A DNA stretch of 64,000 nucleotides from Photobacterium indicum (GTDB lineage Bacteria; Pseudomonadota; Gammaproteobacteria; Enterobacterales; Vibrionaceae), in contig NZ_PYOC01000003.1 of NCBI RefSeq assembly GCF_003026215.1, positions 124,001-188,000 of the forward strand. The letters run 5' to 3'. The notes beneath the pieces are model-generated. The model saw only the letters and a list, made by a program, of their open reading frames with translations. It made no database searches and was not told where the DNA came from. Below, piece after piece: positions 25,741 through 35,775 of the stretch (position 1 is its first letter; the number at the start of each line of letters is the position of its first letter). Made by a program: the position numbers and the translations under genes.

Positions 25741-26337
25741 AGTCATCTCTCTTCTCTCTTTCATTGTTATTATTTGCTAGACGACATAATAATTATTGCC
25801 ATTAACGCTGCCTATATACTTATGAACAAATGGCTTTTGTCTTTTAAGCAAAGATGAGGGGTGCCCAATACCTTTTTGACATAACTTAAGCCATATGATG
25901 TTCAAAACAGAATGTAAGGCTAAGCAGCGATTACTCATAATAAACTTATCAAAATCTAACGCTGCAAGTAATAAACGGTATGCACGTTACGCAATGGTTA
26001 CACTGCCGCCATTAGATGTTACTTTTCGTTACGCTTCTTTACGTCCAATGTGACGTTCAACTCGTAAATAAAAATAAAACCCCCGTAATATAGATTCCAT
26101 CGAAAACGAAAAATAAAACCAAATAACAATAAAAGCAATTAGCACAAGACAATTAACACAAACTACAAAAACGGAATATTAATGAATAGAATTTATTAAT
26201 ATAAGAAACAGTCTAATTTATATTTATTATTTCTCACACCTTAGTGAGCAATAAATAACTTTACCTTTTAATAAACAAACAATTAATCATCTAGTTTTCT
26301 AGATATACTTTCTACGTTCATAATGGATGGAGTTCAA
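25741..26337. other. Long gap upstream of ptsG
   Basis: About 600 bases with no credible gene. The last 140 bases are very AT-rich and contain a CTAG-TTTT-CTAG inverted repeat at 26291-26302. Promoter and control sites of ptsG should lie here; I could not identify a clear Mlc or CRP site. Confidence 0.5.
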
Positions 26338-27726
26338 ATGAACATATTCAGTACAATGCAAAAAATGGGGCGCAGCCTCATGCTGCCAGTAGCCTGTATG
26401 CCAGCAGCTGGTATCTTACTTGGAATTGGCGGTAACTCGGAAGTCGCAAAATTCTTACCTGATATTGTCGCACAAATAATGACAGAAGCAGGTCTAGGTG
26501 TATTCGCGAATATGGCATTACTATTTGCCATTGGTGTTGCACTTGGATTTACTAAAAATGATGGTGTTGCAGCACTTGCAGCAGCATTAGGTTATTTAAC
26601 CATGACACGTGTATTGGGTGTTGTCGCTGAAGGTACTGATACAGGCGTATTTGGCGGCGTTATTATGGGTTTAGTTGCAGCTCAACTCTTTAATAAATAC
26701 CACGATATTAAACTGCCTACCTATCTTGGTTTCTTTGGTGGTAAACGCTTTGTTCCCATTGTGACATCTTTAGCGGCATGTGTTGTTGCTGGTGCTTTAG
26801 CATTAATATGGCAACCAATTGGCGCAGGTATCGCAGCGTTTTCTGAATGGGCTGCTTACCAATCACCAGAAGTCGCATTTGGTATCTACGGTATCGTTGA
26901 ACGTTCTTTAATTCCTTTCGGTTTACACCATATTTGGAACGCTCCTTTCTTCTACGAAGTTGGCGAATTTACTACAGCTGCTGGTGAAGTGGTTAAAGGT
27001 GAAATCCCTCGTTACCTTGCGGGTGACCCTACTGCTGGTAATCTAGCGGGTGGTTACATGTTTAAAATGTTTGGCTTACCAGCTGCTTGTCTTGCGATGT
27101 ATGTAACGGCTAAAAAAGAAAATAAGGTAATGGTAGCGTCAATCCTTGGTTCTGCTGCACTAACATCATTCTTAACGGGTATTACTGAACCAATTGAATT
27201 TGCCTTCTTGTTTGTTGCACCTGTTCTTTATGTTGCACATGCACTGTTAGCTGGTTCTGCATTTGTTGTAATGATTCTACTTGGCATTAAGCACGGTACA
27301 ACATTCAGCCATGGTTTATTCGACTTCACACTGCTGTTCGGTCAATCAACAAACGGCTGGTTACTACCTGTTATCGGTGTTGTTTACGCTATTATTTACT
27401 TCTTAGTTTTCGTCACTTTGATTAAAGCTTTAGATTTAAAAACACCAGGACGTGAAGATAAAGAAGAAGCAAGCGTTGCAGTTAATACATCTAAAGATGG
27501 CTTAGCACAAGACATCGCAGCAGCATTCGGCGGTAAAGAGAACATCAAAGATTTAGAAGCTTGTATTACACGCTTACGTGTAACGGTATTCGATAGTTCA
27601 AAAGTTGATATTCCACGCTTAAAAGCACTCGGTGCGGCTGGCGTATTCGAAAAAGGTGATAACTATCAAGCAGTATTTGGCACACACTCTGAGATCATTA
27701 AAGGTCAAATAGAAGTGCTAGCATAA
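26338..27726 (+). CDS. ptsG: PTS glucose-type permease, EIIBC
   Basis: A 462-residue inner-membrane transporter that imports and phosphorylates a hexose, most likely glucose. EIIC occupies residues 1 to about 375, with the signature [16 protein letters not shown] begins at about 392 and has the phosphocysteine in [13 protein letters not shown]. An EIIA domain is absent, as in PtsG, which uses a separate Crr. An ATG at 26323 is in frame, but GGAG 5 bases before the ATG at 26338 makes the latter the likely start. A terminator follows. Substrate could also be N-acetylglucosamine or another hexose. Confidence 0.88.
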   Translation: MNIFSTMQKMGRSLMLPVACMPAAGILLGIGGNSEVAKFLPDIVAQIMTEAGLGVFANMALLFAIGVALGFTKNDGVAALAAALGYLTMTRVLGVVAEGTDTGVFGGVIMGLVAAQLFNKYHDIKLPTYLGFFGGKRFVPIVTSLAACVVAGALALIWQPIGAGIAAFSEWAAYQSPEVAFGIYGIVERSLIPFGLHHIWNAPFFYEVGEFTTAAGEVVKGEIPRYLAGDPTAGNLAGGYMFKMFGLPAACLAMYVTAKKENKVMVASILGSAALTSFLTGITEPIEFAFLFVAPVLYVAHALLAGSAFVVMILLGIKHGTTFSHGLFDFTLLFGQSTNGWLLPVIGVVYAIIYFLVFVTLIKALDLKTPGREDKEEASVAVNTSKDGLAQDIAAAFGGKENIKDLEACITRLRVTVFDSSKVDIPRLKALGAAGVFEKGDNYQAVFGTHSEIIKGQIEVLA

Positions 27727-27748
27727 TAAAAGTCTGAGTGGACTTTGG

Positions 27749-27771
27749 CCCGGACTTCGGTTCGGGTTTTT
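27749..27771 (+). terminator. Terminator after ptsG
   Basis: CCCGGAC/GTTCGGG stem with a TTCG loop and five T residues, 23 bases after the stop. Confidence 0.9.
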
Positions 27772-27850
27772 CCTTGTTAAAATCTACCATTAATAATCAA
27801 TAACACGCCAAATATTTCCTTAAATACTATTTTTCATACTTTAAAATATA

Positions 27851-28141
27851 TTAACTATTCGTTTCCCCTTCTGCATCTACCTCAAAAATAAATATTTTCG
27901 GTTCTTCTATTACCGTTGCTGCCTGCATTGCCTCTTTTAATTCCTGAGATTTTAAAAACGTACTGGCATTATCAACAGTATCCCATTCAAATATTAAACA
28001 TATAGTGTTCAGCTCGTTTGGGGCATGTCCAACACTATATGATAATTCGCCTGCAGATTGTCTTTGTATTAAAAAATCATCAAAGGCCGCTCTCCATATC
28101 GATGCATTCTCTACCTTATGTTTAATAAAGACCTTAATCAT
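27851..28141 (-). CDS. Dimeric alpha-beta barrel (ABM-like) protein
   Basis: A 96-residue protein with a beta-alpha-beta pattern typical of antibiotic biosynthesis monooxygenase-like stress-response folds (MIKVFIKHKVENASIWRAAF, ICLIFEWDTVDNASTFLKS). It has a strong ribosome site (AAAGG). The cupredoxin gene lies 32 bases upstream on the same strand, so the two are probably co-transcribed. Function unknown; some relatives handle reactive small molecules. Confidence 0.62.
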   Translation of the reverse strand: MIKVFIKHKVENASIWRAAFDDFLIQRQSAGELSYSVGHAPNELNTICLIFEWDTVDNASTFLKSQELKEAMQAATVIEEPKIFIFEVDAEGETNS

Positions 28142-28173
28142 AATTTTACCTTTCTATCATCAATACTGATTGT

Positions 28174-28632
28174 CTATTTGATCGAGATTGATCCAGTCAT
28201 TCCCGCCTCGGCATGCCCTTTGATAGTACATTTAAGGCCTTTGATTTCTGTCGCTTTTACAGGTACAAACCACCATTCAGCAGTACCACCAGGATAAACT
28301 TCAATCTCTCGCACGGTTCCTTTTATTTCTGCAATTACTTTACCGTCAGCACTCACCACTTGCGTTTTACGTGTAAATACAGCCTGAGCCAAGCCTTCGG
28401 AACTAAAATAGTGCTTCTCTTTCCCTTCATTATGCAAAATGAGCTTGTAGAGTTTACCGGTTTCAAATTCAAGTTTATCAGGGAAAAAACGCATGGCATT
28501 CTTGTCATTACCTAATAAAACTTTCATTTCAATAGGCTCTTGCTTTGTCATGTCACCTGCGGCTAGTACACTTCCCGTACACACTAAACTAATCAATACA
28601 GCTGAAATTACACCTAACAATCGATATTGCAT
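28174..28632 (-). CDS. Secreted cupredoxin-like protein
   Basis: A 152-residue protein with a signal peptide (YRLLGVISAVLISLVCTGSVLAAG) and one cupredoxin-like fold. Copper ligands are likely the His in KEKHYF and the Cys, His and Met of LKCTIKGHAEAGM, the usual C-H-M order. The open frame starts earlier, but AGGAGAAGG directly before the ATG at 28632, plus the signal peptide, fixes this start. Likely a periplasmic electron carrier or copper chaperone. Followed by the ABM-like gene. Confidence 0.78.
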   Translation of the reverse strand: MQYRLLGVISAVLISLVCTGSVLAAGDMTKQEPIEMKVLLGNDKNAMRFFPDKLEFETGKLYKLILHNEGKEKHYFSSEGLAQAVFTRKTQVVSADGKVIAEIKGTVREIEVYPGGTAEWWFVPVKATEIKGLKCTIKGHAEAGMTGSISIK

Positions 28633-28776
28633 GAGCCTTCTCCTCAGTAAGTAGGTAAATACATGCATTACACTTGGTAGTAACATGGTTATTGAAAACC
28701 TATTCCTTATTTTAGGTGCTGATTGCAAAATCGGTTTAATAATTGCTGATGAAGGAAGGTATGGCGCGTATAAAAA

Positions 28777-28806
28777 AGGGTGGCTGAGAATTCACTCAAC
28801 CACCCT
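28777..28806 (-). terminator. Terminator after the RlhA-like gene
   Basis: AGGGTGG-C-TGAG pairs with CTCA-A-CCACCCT with one mismatch and a 6-base loop, about 54 bases beyond the minus-strand stop, followed on that strand by TTTTTT. Confidence 0.85.
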
Positions 28807-28859
28807 ATTACTGTATTGAACATGCCTGTATCGTTACTTCACAGTCAGGTCACGCTAGA

Positions 28860-31103
28860 TTATAAACCCTGTGCATACTGAGCATTAGTCGATACTGTTA
28901 CCATGTTGGCTAGTTCAACTTTTGATCCTTCAACACCGTTCAGAATATTTTCAAAATGCTTAACTAGCTGTGATTTATCCAATTCTTCTTTAGAGCCTGA
29001 ACCAATGTTTGTTAAATCAATAAAGAATTCGTCGAATAAGCCTGAAAGATCATTTACTACATCGATATTTAAGAATTGCTCGTCGTTATAAATGCTTGGG
29101 TAGCCACCTTTTTGCTTATCAACCGCAAAAGAGATCCCCTTAACATTCGTAATCGTGGTCGCTTTTTCACATCGAAGCATACAGCCATCTTCAATTGCTG
29201 GTTTGTTACAACCTACCGTTTGTTGGAAGAAACACTGACGGCTCGTCATCATCAAAATCGGATGATAGATACTGTAGAATAACTTAAAGTTTTCAGGGCG
29301 CTTAATGTGTCGGATCTGACCACGGTTAATTTCATTCGAAATGAATGCACCAGAACAGTTAAGTTCCTCTTTCATGGTAACGAGAGCATGAGAGTTGGTG
29401 GTATTTAAGAATGGACCCGCGACCCAATCAATATTCAGTTCAAACGCTTTATAAGCGATACCGGTATTGTTACTCACAATACGCTTTGGCTTCACTTCTT
29501 CTAGTACCTTCACCGCTTCTAAGTAATCTTTACCAATTAATACCGCAGGGAACCAAGGAATCAAACGTGGATTATTTAAGAAGATATTGATGTATTTCTT
29601 ACAGTTCTTTTTAAAGCTTTCTGGTAGTTTGAAGTAAATATCAGCATCGGTTTCATCACAAAGGTGAAGATCTTTCTCATTAGCGATCAGAATCGACAAT
29701 GTTGGTTTTTCTTCTACTTTTGGATGTTGTGGTAAAGCAGCAACCTCTACATGCTTAATCACTTCGACAGAATCATTCAATAAAAACGCGACTTCATTTT
29801 TTAGTGCAGTAAGCTCTTTAAATGGAATCGTTAAGTTTTCATCAAAATTTTCAAAGCCTAAACGTTCTAGGTTGAAATCGGCATTATTAAAGCTTCTAAA
29901 ACGCTTTTCGATAGTTTCTGAAGACATTGAAATCTGATCTGCTACGCGCAATGATGAATCAGATTTAACCACAAACGTCTTATTGCCCGTTGTAACGCTA
30001 ATTGTTAACGGTTCGTTTAGCTTGGCAGTAAAATCGATTGTTAATGTTGGTTTTGAAATATCAAGGAACTTGATCTTATCTTCTAACGTTGCACCAATGG
30101 CATTTTTAGATTCGTACAAATCTTTCTTAACATCTTCAATCTGAACAACAGAAATAGCGTTGTTTTTATCGATAGCATAATTCACGCTGTTATCACGTGG
30201 ATTATCGATAAACATGTCTTTTGTCAGATTACCTTTTAAGAATGAGTTGGTGAAATCACGGTTAAAGACCTTATGAAGATTTGAGTCATCTTCTAGTATT
30301 AAACCTGTTTCTATAAAATTATTGATATGCTTGCGCCACGTATCAACAACGGTGTACACGTAATGTGCACCCTTAATACGGCCTTCAACCTTTAACGAAT
30401 CGACACCAGCATCAACCAATTCAGGTAAATCAAAATACGCTGAGTTATCTTTTAGGTTAAGAGGGAATTTGTTACCAGCAGCTGTAATTTCGTATTCATC
30501 ACGGCATGCTTGGCTACAACGACCACGGTTACCCGAATTACCCACACTTACAGAGCTTGAGTAACATTGACCAGAGAAGGCAATACACAGTGAGCCGTGT
30601 ACGAAAACTTCAGTTAATATATCGTATTCATGCGCTAGTGCGGTTAACGATTTTACTTCGCCAAGGTTCAATTCGCGCGATAAGTTAGCGCGTGTTGCAC
30701 CAACTTTACTTAAGAATAAAATTTGACCTTCGTTATGAGTAGTTAACTGCGTTGAAGCGTGAACATCAAGACTAGGAAAGTGTTTCTTCACTAGGTTAAA
30801 AATACCTAGGTCTTGAACAATGATGCCATCAATACCGCTATTAACCAGCTTATTCAGCAGCTTTACTAAACTTGGAATTTCGTGCTCTAAGATAACAACG
30901 TTAAGAGTTAGAAAAACCTCGCAACCGTATTGATGAGCAAGTCGTAAAACGCCACTTAATTCATCAAATGAAAGATTGGACGCTCGGTTACGGGCATTAA
31001 ACATATCTAAGCCACAGTAGACGGCATTAGCACCAGCAACAATCGCGGCTTTAATTGCTTCTACATCACCACCCGGTGCCAATAATTCAATTTTTCTACT
31101 CAT
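28860..31103 (-). CDS. rlhA: U32 family protein, RlhA-like
   Basis: A 747-residue U32 protein. E. coli RlhA hydroxylates C2501 of 23S rRNA. The N-terminal region (IELLAPGGDVEAIKAAIVAGANAVYCGL) and the Cys-bearing site (GSLCIAFSGQCYSSS, GRCSQACRDEYE) match U32 enzymes, which carry an iron-sulfur or metal site. The protein is about 95 residues longer than E. coli RlhA and has a second Cys cluster near the end (FFQQTVGCNKPAIEDGCMLRC). Start: ATG at 31103; a GTG at 31118 is an alternative. Neither has a strong ribosome site. The rlhA label is tentative. Confidence 0.7.
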   Translation of the reverse strand: MSRKIELLAPGGDVEAIKAAIVAGANAVYCGLDMFNARNRASNLSFDELSGVLRLAHQYGCEVFLTLNVVILEHEIPSLVKLLNKLVNSGIDGIIVQDLGIFNLVKKHFPSLDVHASTQLTTHNEGQILFLSKVGATRANLSRELNLGEVKSLTALAHEYDILTEVFVHGSLCIAFSGQCYSSSVSVGNSGNRGRCSQACRDEYEITAAGNKFPLNLKDNSAYFDLPELVDAGVDSLKVEGRIKGAHYVYTVVDTWRKHINNFIETGLILEDDSNLHKVFNRDFTNSFLKGNLTKDMFIDNPRDNSVNYAIDKNNAISVVQIEDVKKDLYESKNAIGATLEDKIKFLDISKPTLTIDFTAKLNEPLTISVTTGNKTFVVKSDSSLRVADQISMSSETIEKRFRSFNNADFNLERLGFENFDENLTIPFKELTALKNEVAFLLNDSVEVIKHVEVAALPQHPKVEEKPTLSILIANEKDLHLCDETDADIYFKLPESFKKNCKKYINIFLNNPRLIPWFPAVLIGKDYLEAVKVLEEVKPKRIVSNNTGIAYKAFELNIDWVAGPFLNTTNSHALVTMKEELNCSGAFISNEINRGQIRHIKRPENFKLFYSIYHPILMMTSRQCFFQQTVGCNKPAIEDGCMLRCEKATTITNVKGISFAVDKQKGGYPSIYNDEQFLNIDVVNDLSGLFDEFFIDLTNIGSGSKEELDKSQLVKHFENILNGVEGSKVELANMVTVSTNAQYAQGL

Positions 31104-31330
31104 TACGACAAAGCTCACTTAAATTGTTAGATTATAATTTTTCAGGGCAATTCTACCTGCATCCCGTTTTCATAGCTACAAAATCGGCTTTTGTTGACCC
31201 AGATCATTATTATGATGGCATTGAACAACGGTTAACTCGGCCAATTTTACAGAAAACACAGACAGCAGGTTTTCATTTCTTTATATACTTATTCAGGAAT
31301 ATAGGGCTCCTGAATAAGTATCATTATTGA

Positions 31331-34300
31331 TTAACAGTCGTTAATCGCATTGCGTACACGCTTATCTGAAACAGGGTAAGGCGTACCCAGTTGTTGAGCA
31401 AAGAAACTCACGCGAAGTTCTTCGACCATCCAACGGATCTCTTTCACTTTTTCTGGTACGGCTTGCCCTTTCGGAATTTTATTCAGTAACTCTTTGTAAT
31501 CGCTCATTACTGAATCAATCTTCAAGATTTGAACACGATCTTTATTCGGGTCTATAGGTAGTTTTTCCATTCGACGCTCAATCGCTTTCATGTATCGCAG
31601 AATATCTGGCAATCTCTGCCATCCACATTCTGTTGCAAAGCCTTTAAAGATCAACCCTTCAATCTGTGCCTTAATATCAGACAGTGCAAATGCCATTGAT
31701 AAATCAACACGACCCTTTAAGCGCTTGTTAATGCTAAACGCTGTTGTCAAAATAGCTTCAACTTGCTGAGCAACATCGACAACCGTGTCACCCAGTTCTG
31801 CACGAACGTATTCTTTGGTTTGTGCAAACTGCTCTGGTTCCCAAATCAAGCCACCCTTCTGCTGAATAAGCTTATCAACACCACAGGCGATACAATCATC
31901 GATAAGATCCATCACACGGCCGTATGGATTGAAATATAAACCCAGCTTCGATTTGTTTGGCAAGTTCGAGTGCAGGTACTTAATTGGCGAAGGTACATTC
32001 AACAGAACCAAACGACGCTGACCTTGAGTCATTGCCATTCGTTGCTCTTCTTCCGTTTCAAATAACTTAATACCCACAGAATCTTTGTTATCCACCAGTG
32101 CCGGGAACGCTTTAACTTCAAAGCCACCCCGTTTTTGCTGGTAGCATTCAGGTAATGCGCCAAAGCTCCATGTTTTCAAGCCTTCTTGTTCAATATCATC
32201 ATCAGCCACTTGCGACAATGTTTCTTGAACTTGCTCTTTCAGGCCATCTTTTAAACTGTACAGATCTTTGCTTTCTTTCTGCTTGCGGTTCTTGTGGTCA
32301 ACCACACGGTACGTAATCTTCAAATGATCTGGAACTTGCTCGGCTTTCCAGTCTTCACGCAAGATTGTTACGCCAGTTATACGCTTTAATTCTTTCTCTA
32401 ACGCATCCAACAATGGCATTGACATCGCTTCTGCACGTGAAAGAAAAGCATCTGCATAATTCGGCGCAGGCACAAAGTTACGACGAATCGGCTTTGGCAG
32501 TGATTTAATCAAAGACACAACCAATTCATGACGAAGACCCGGTATCTGCCAATCAAAGTTATCGGGTTCTACTTGGTTCAATATTGGTAGCGGCACATGT
32601 ACCGTTACACCGTCACTATCTTCACCCGGTTCAAACTGGTAGCTTAATTTCAGCTTTAGGTTATCTTGATGCCAAAAGTTCGGGTAATCCAAATCAGTAA
32701 TATGGCTCGCATCGCCTCTGAACAACATTTCACGTTCAAAGTTAAGCAGGTTACTGTCTTCTTTTGATGCTTTCTTCCACCAGCTATCGAAGAAGCGCCC
32801 CGATACCACAGTGTGCTCAACACGTTGATCGTAGAATTCAAATAATTCGTCATCATCGATCAAAATATCACGACGACGAGACTTATGTTCTAGCTCTTCC
32901 ACTTCGCGTAATAGTCGACGGTTTTGGTGATAAAACTTATGCTTTGTTTCCCAATCACCTTCAACTAACGCCGAGCGAATGAAAATTTCACGCGATACTT
33001 GCGCATCAATATTGCCGTAATTCACTTTACGCTTAGCAACAATAGGAATGCCGTACATCATGATTTTTTCAAAGGCAAAAACAGCGGCTTGTTTCTTTTC
33101 CCAATGCGGTTCGCTATAGCTACGTTTCAGCAAATGCTGTGCTAAGGGTTCAACCCACTCAGGCTGAATTTTAGCGGCAATACGCCCCCACAGCTTGGAT
33201 GTTTCAACCAGTTCGGCAACCATCACCCACTTAGGCTGTTTCTTGAAAATGCCAGACCCAGGGAAGATATTAAAGCGCGCATTACGTGCACCTTGATATT
33301 CGTTCTTTTCCTGATCTTTAATACCAATATGAGAAAGCATACCGGCCAATAATGACTGGTGAATGCTGTCGTAACTTGCTTCTTGGCTATTGATTTTCAA
33401 ATCGAGCTCTTTTACTACCTGACTCACTTGGTAGTAAATATCTTGCCATTCACGAATGCGCAAATAGTTCAGATAGTCTTTCTTACATTGTTTTCGGAAT
33501 TGATTACCAGACAGCTCTTTTTGCTGCTCTTGAACATAATTCCATAAATTAACAAATGCGATGAAATCAGAATCTTTATCCGCAAAACGATTATGCTTTT
33601 CGTCAGAAGCTTGTTTTTTCTCTGACGGCCTTTCACGTGGATCTTGAATCGACAATGCACATGCAATAACCATCACTTCGCGCAATGAACCCAGTTTAGG
33701 GGCTTCTAACACCATACGCGCAAGGCGAGGATCAAGCGGTAACCTTGCTAACTGACGCCCCATTGGCGATAGACGCTTACGAGGATCTGTCGCTTTAAGA
33801 TTAATAGCACCTAACTCTTCAAGTAGGCGTAAACCATCTTGAATGTTGCGATTATCTGGCGCTTCTACAAACGGAAAGGCGTGAATATCACCCAAGCCAA
33901 TTGCCGTCATTTGCAAGATAACTGACGCTAAGTTGGTACGTAGAATTTCAGGATCGGTAAATTCAGGACGAGATAAGAAATCGTCTTCTGAATACAAACG
34001 AACACAGATACCTTCTTGAACACGACCACATCGGCCTTTACGCTGATTAGCACTTGCTTGTGAAATCGCTTCAATCGGTAGACGTTGTACTTTAGTGCGG
34101 TAGCTGTATCGGCTAATACGTGCAGTACCAGGGTCGATAACATATTTAATGCCAGGTACCGTTAACGATGTTTCCGCCACGTTAGTAGACAAAACAACGC
34201 GGCGACCACCGTGTGATTGGAATACACGATTCTGTTCATTAGCAGATAAACGCGCGTACAAAGGCAATACTTCGGTATTACGCAAATTACGCTTTTCTAG

Positions 34301-35245
34301 GGCATCTGCCGTATCACGAATTTCACGTTCACCGTTCATGAAGATCAGGATATCACCTGGGCCTTCATCGCATAGCTCATCGACAGCATCGAAAATAGCT
34401 TGTAGCTGATCACGATCGCTATCATCACCGTCTTCAGACACTGGGCGGTAACGGGTTTCGACTGGATAAGTACGGCCAGACACTTCAATGATTGGCGCAT
34501 TATTGAAGTGCTTAGAGAAGCGTTCAGGATCGATCGTTGCCGATGTAATCACAACTTTCAGATCAGGGCGCTTGGGCAATAGCTCGCGCAAATAACCCAT
34601 AATGAAATCAATGTTAAGACTACGCTCGTGCGCTTCATCGATAATTATGGTGTCGTATTGGCTTAAAAAACGATCGTTTTGAATTTCAGCCAGTAAAATA
34701 CCGTCTGTCATCAATTTGACTTGGCTGCGATCAGAGACTTGGTCATTAAATCGAACTTTATAACCAACGTACGAACCTAATTCGCACTCCATCTCTTCAG
34801 CAATACGCGTTGCAACAGTACGCGCAGCAAGACGACGAGGCTGAGTATGACCAATCATACCGTGGGTACCACGGCCTAATTCCATACAGATTTTTGGTAA
34901 CTGCGTGGTTTTACCCGATCCTGTTTCACCCGCAACAATCACGACTTGGTTGTGTTTTATTGCTTCTGCAATGTCATCTTTTCTTTGGCTAACAGGCAGT
35001 AATTCTGGGTATTTGATCGTAGGACGATTCGTTCTACGCAGCTCAACCGTTTGCATTGATTTCGCAATATCTAGCGCAATTTCATCAAATACAACGTGTT
35101 TTGCTTTTTCATTCTTAATTCTTGCCGCACCTTGCACACGTTTGTGCAAACGAAAACGATCGCGAATCATGCAATCTTTAATGGCGGCTTTCAGCGTTTT
35201 TTCATTATTCAAAACGTCTGATTGAGGAGTATTAGACAGACTCAA
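31331..35245 (-). CDS. hrpA: ATP-dependent RNA helicase HrpA
   Basis: A DEAH-box helicase of about 1304 residues, linked in E. coli to mRNA processing and rescue of stalled ribosomes. Walker A is GETGSGKTT, Walker B DEAH, motif III SATID, with QRKGRCGRV in the second RecA domain. A long C-terminal half of HrpA type follows. The frame is open from 35344, but that extra piece runs through repeat sequence. AGGA six bases before the TTG at 35245 and the 1300-residue length of E. coli HrpA favour TTG (reading LSLSNTPQSD). Monocistronic. Confidence 0.9.
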   Translation of the reverse strand: MSLSNTPQSDVLNNEKTLKAAIKDCMIRDRFRLHKRVQGAARIKNEKAKHVVFDEIALDIAKSMQTVELRRTNRPTIKYPELLPVSQRKDDIAEAIKHNQVVIVAGETGSGKTTQLPKICMELGRGTHGMIGHTQPRRLAARTVATRIAEEMECELGSYVGYKVRFNDQVSDRSQVKLMTDGILLAEIQNDRFLSQYDTIIIDEAHERSLNIDFIMGYLRELLPKRPDLKVVITSATIDPERFSKHFNNAPIIEVSGRTYPVETRYRPVSEDGDDSDRDQLQAIFDAVDELCDEGPGDILIFMNGEREIRDTADALEKRNLRNTEVLPLYARLSANEQNRVFQSHGGRRVVLSTNVAETSLTVPGIKYVIDPGTARISRYSYRTKVQRLPIEAISQASANQRKGRCGRVQEGICVRLYSEDDFLSRPEFTDPEILRTNLASVILQMTAIGLGDIHAFPFVEAPDNRNIQDGLRLLEELGAINLKATDPRKRLSPMGRQLARLPLDPRLARMVLEAPKLGSLREVMVIACALSIQDPRERPSEKKQASDEKHNRFADKDSDFIAFVNLWNYVQEQQKELSGNQFRKQCKKDYLNYLRIREWQDIYYQVSQVVKELDLKINSQEASYDSIHQSLLAGMLSHIGIKDQEKNEYQGARNARFNIFPGSGIFKKQPKWVMVAELVETSKLWGRIAAKIQPEWVEPLAQHLLKRSYSEPHWEKKQAAVFAFEKIMMYGIPIVAKRKVNYGNIDAQVSREIFIRSALVEGDWETKHKFYHQNRRLLREVEELEHKSRRRDILIDDDELFEFYDQRVEHTVVSGRFFDSWWKKASKEDSNLLNFEREMLFRGDASHITDLDYPNFWHQDNLKLKLSYQFEPGEDSDGVTVHVPLPILNQVEPDNFDWQIPGLRHELVVSLIKSLPKPIRRNFVPAPNYADAFLSRAEAMSMPLLDALEKELKRITGVTILREDWKAEQVPDHLKITYRVVDHKNRKQKESKDLYSLKDGLKEQVQETLSQVADDDIEQEGLKTWSFGALPECYQQKRGGFEVKAFPALVDNKDSVGIKLFETEEEQRMAMTQGQRRLVLLNVPSPIKYLHSNLPNKSKLGLYFNPYGRVMDLIDDCIACGVDKLIQQKGGLIWEPEQFAQTKEYVRAELGDTVVDVAQQVEAILTTAFSINKRLKGRVDLSMAFALSDIKAQIEGLIFKGFATECGWQRLPDILRYMKAIERRMEKLPIDPNKDRVQILKIDSVMSDYKELLNKIPKGQAVPEKVKEIRWMVEELRVSFFAQQLGTPYPVSDKRVRNAINDC

Positions 35246-35279
35246 AGGAATTCCTAACTTTCTATTTAAAATAATAAAG

Positions 35280-35339
35280 TATATCCAAACCACCTCAAAC
35301 CGCTGATTTACGCTAGCGTTGAAGGCGTTTGGGTATATA
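35280..35339. repeat. Short element with the same terminal repeats
   Basis: Begins TATATCCAAACCACCTCAAA and ends GGCGTTTGGGTATA, which are imperfect inverted copies of each other and of the family ends. It abuts copy C, so the two share or overlap a TATA junction. It lies just upstream of hrpA. Confidence 0.5.
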
Positions 35340-35602
35340 CCCAAGTTACCTCATGATGCTCGTTTCAGCGAGAATTTGTTGGACTCTAGGCAAGGCACTT
35401 ATTTATAGACCTAGTCATTCTACGTTGAAAATAAGTAACACCGTATAGAGCCCAACAAAACTCGCCCTTCGGGAGTGATTCAGCGCATCTACTTCTGTGT
35501 CAAATGTGCTTGAAAGGGAATGCCATTCCTACACACATTTTCCTTGAATTAAATACGCTGAGATCACTCTGAATCCTGCATCTTGAGGTAGCTTGGGTAT
35601 AT
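35335..35602 (+). repeat. MITE-like repeat, copy C, longest
   Basis: A 268-base element. The left end ATACCCAAGTTACCTCATGATGC and right end GCATCTTGAGGTAGCTTGGGTAT are inverted repeats. Between them lies a left section not in copy B (GAGAATTTGTTGGACTCTAGG, AAGGCACTTATTTATAGA) and the right section shared with A and B. No coding frame. It contains CGCCCTTCGGGAG, a small hairpin. Confidence 0.82.
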
Positions 35603-35679
35603 TTATAAAAACGGGCGTGATTCTACCACATATTTCGAACTGATTCTGAACTGTGATTAACATCAAAATACAAACAGAA

Positions 35680-35740
35680 AAAAGCAGAATTCAATGCCAC
35701 AGTGCACCATATGTACACTGTGGAACTAAATTCTGCTTTT
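35680..35740 (-). terminator. Terminator after the MATE gene
   Basis: A long hairpin: AAAAGCAGAATT (35680-35691) with AATTCTGCTTTT (35729-35740), plus inner CCACAGTG/CACTGTGG arms. T run on the minus strand. It lies 36 bases past the stop. Confidence 0.85.
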
Positions 35741-35775
35741 AATGGTTCACATTGATTTCTTTACGACAAAGTTAA

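Larger units (their letters stand above)
35246..35775. other. Repeat-filled gap between hrpA and the MATE gene
   Basis: The gap holds a short terminal-repeat element (35280-35339), a full MITE-like element (35335-35602) and a terminator for the MATE gene (35680-35740). The hrpA promoter must lie within or beyond these repeats. Confidence 0.6.
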
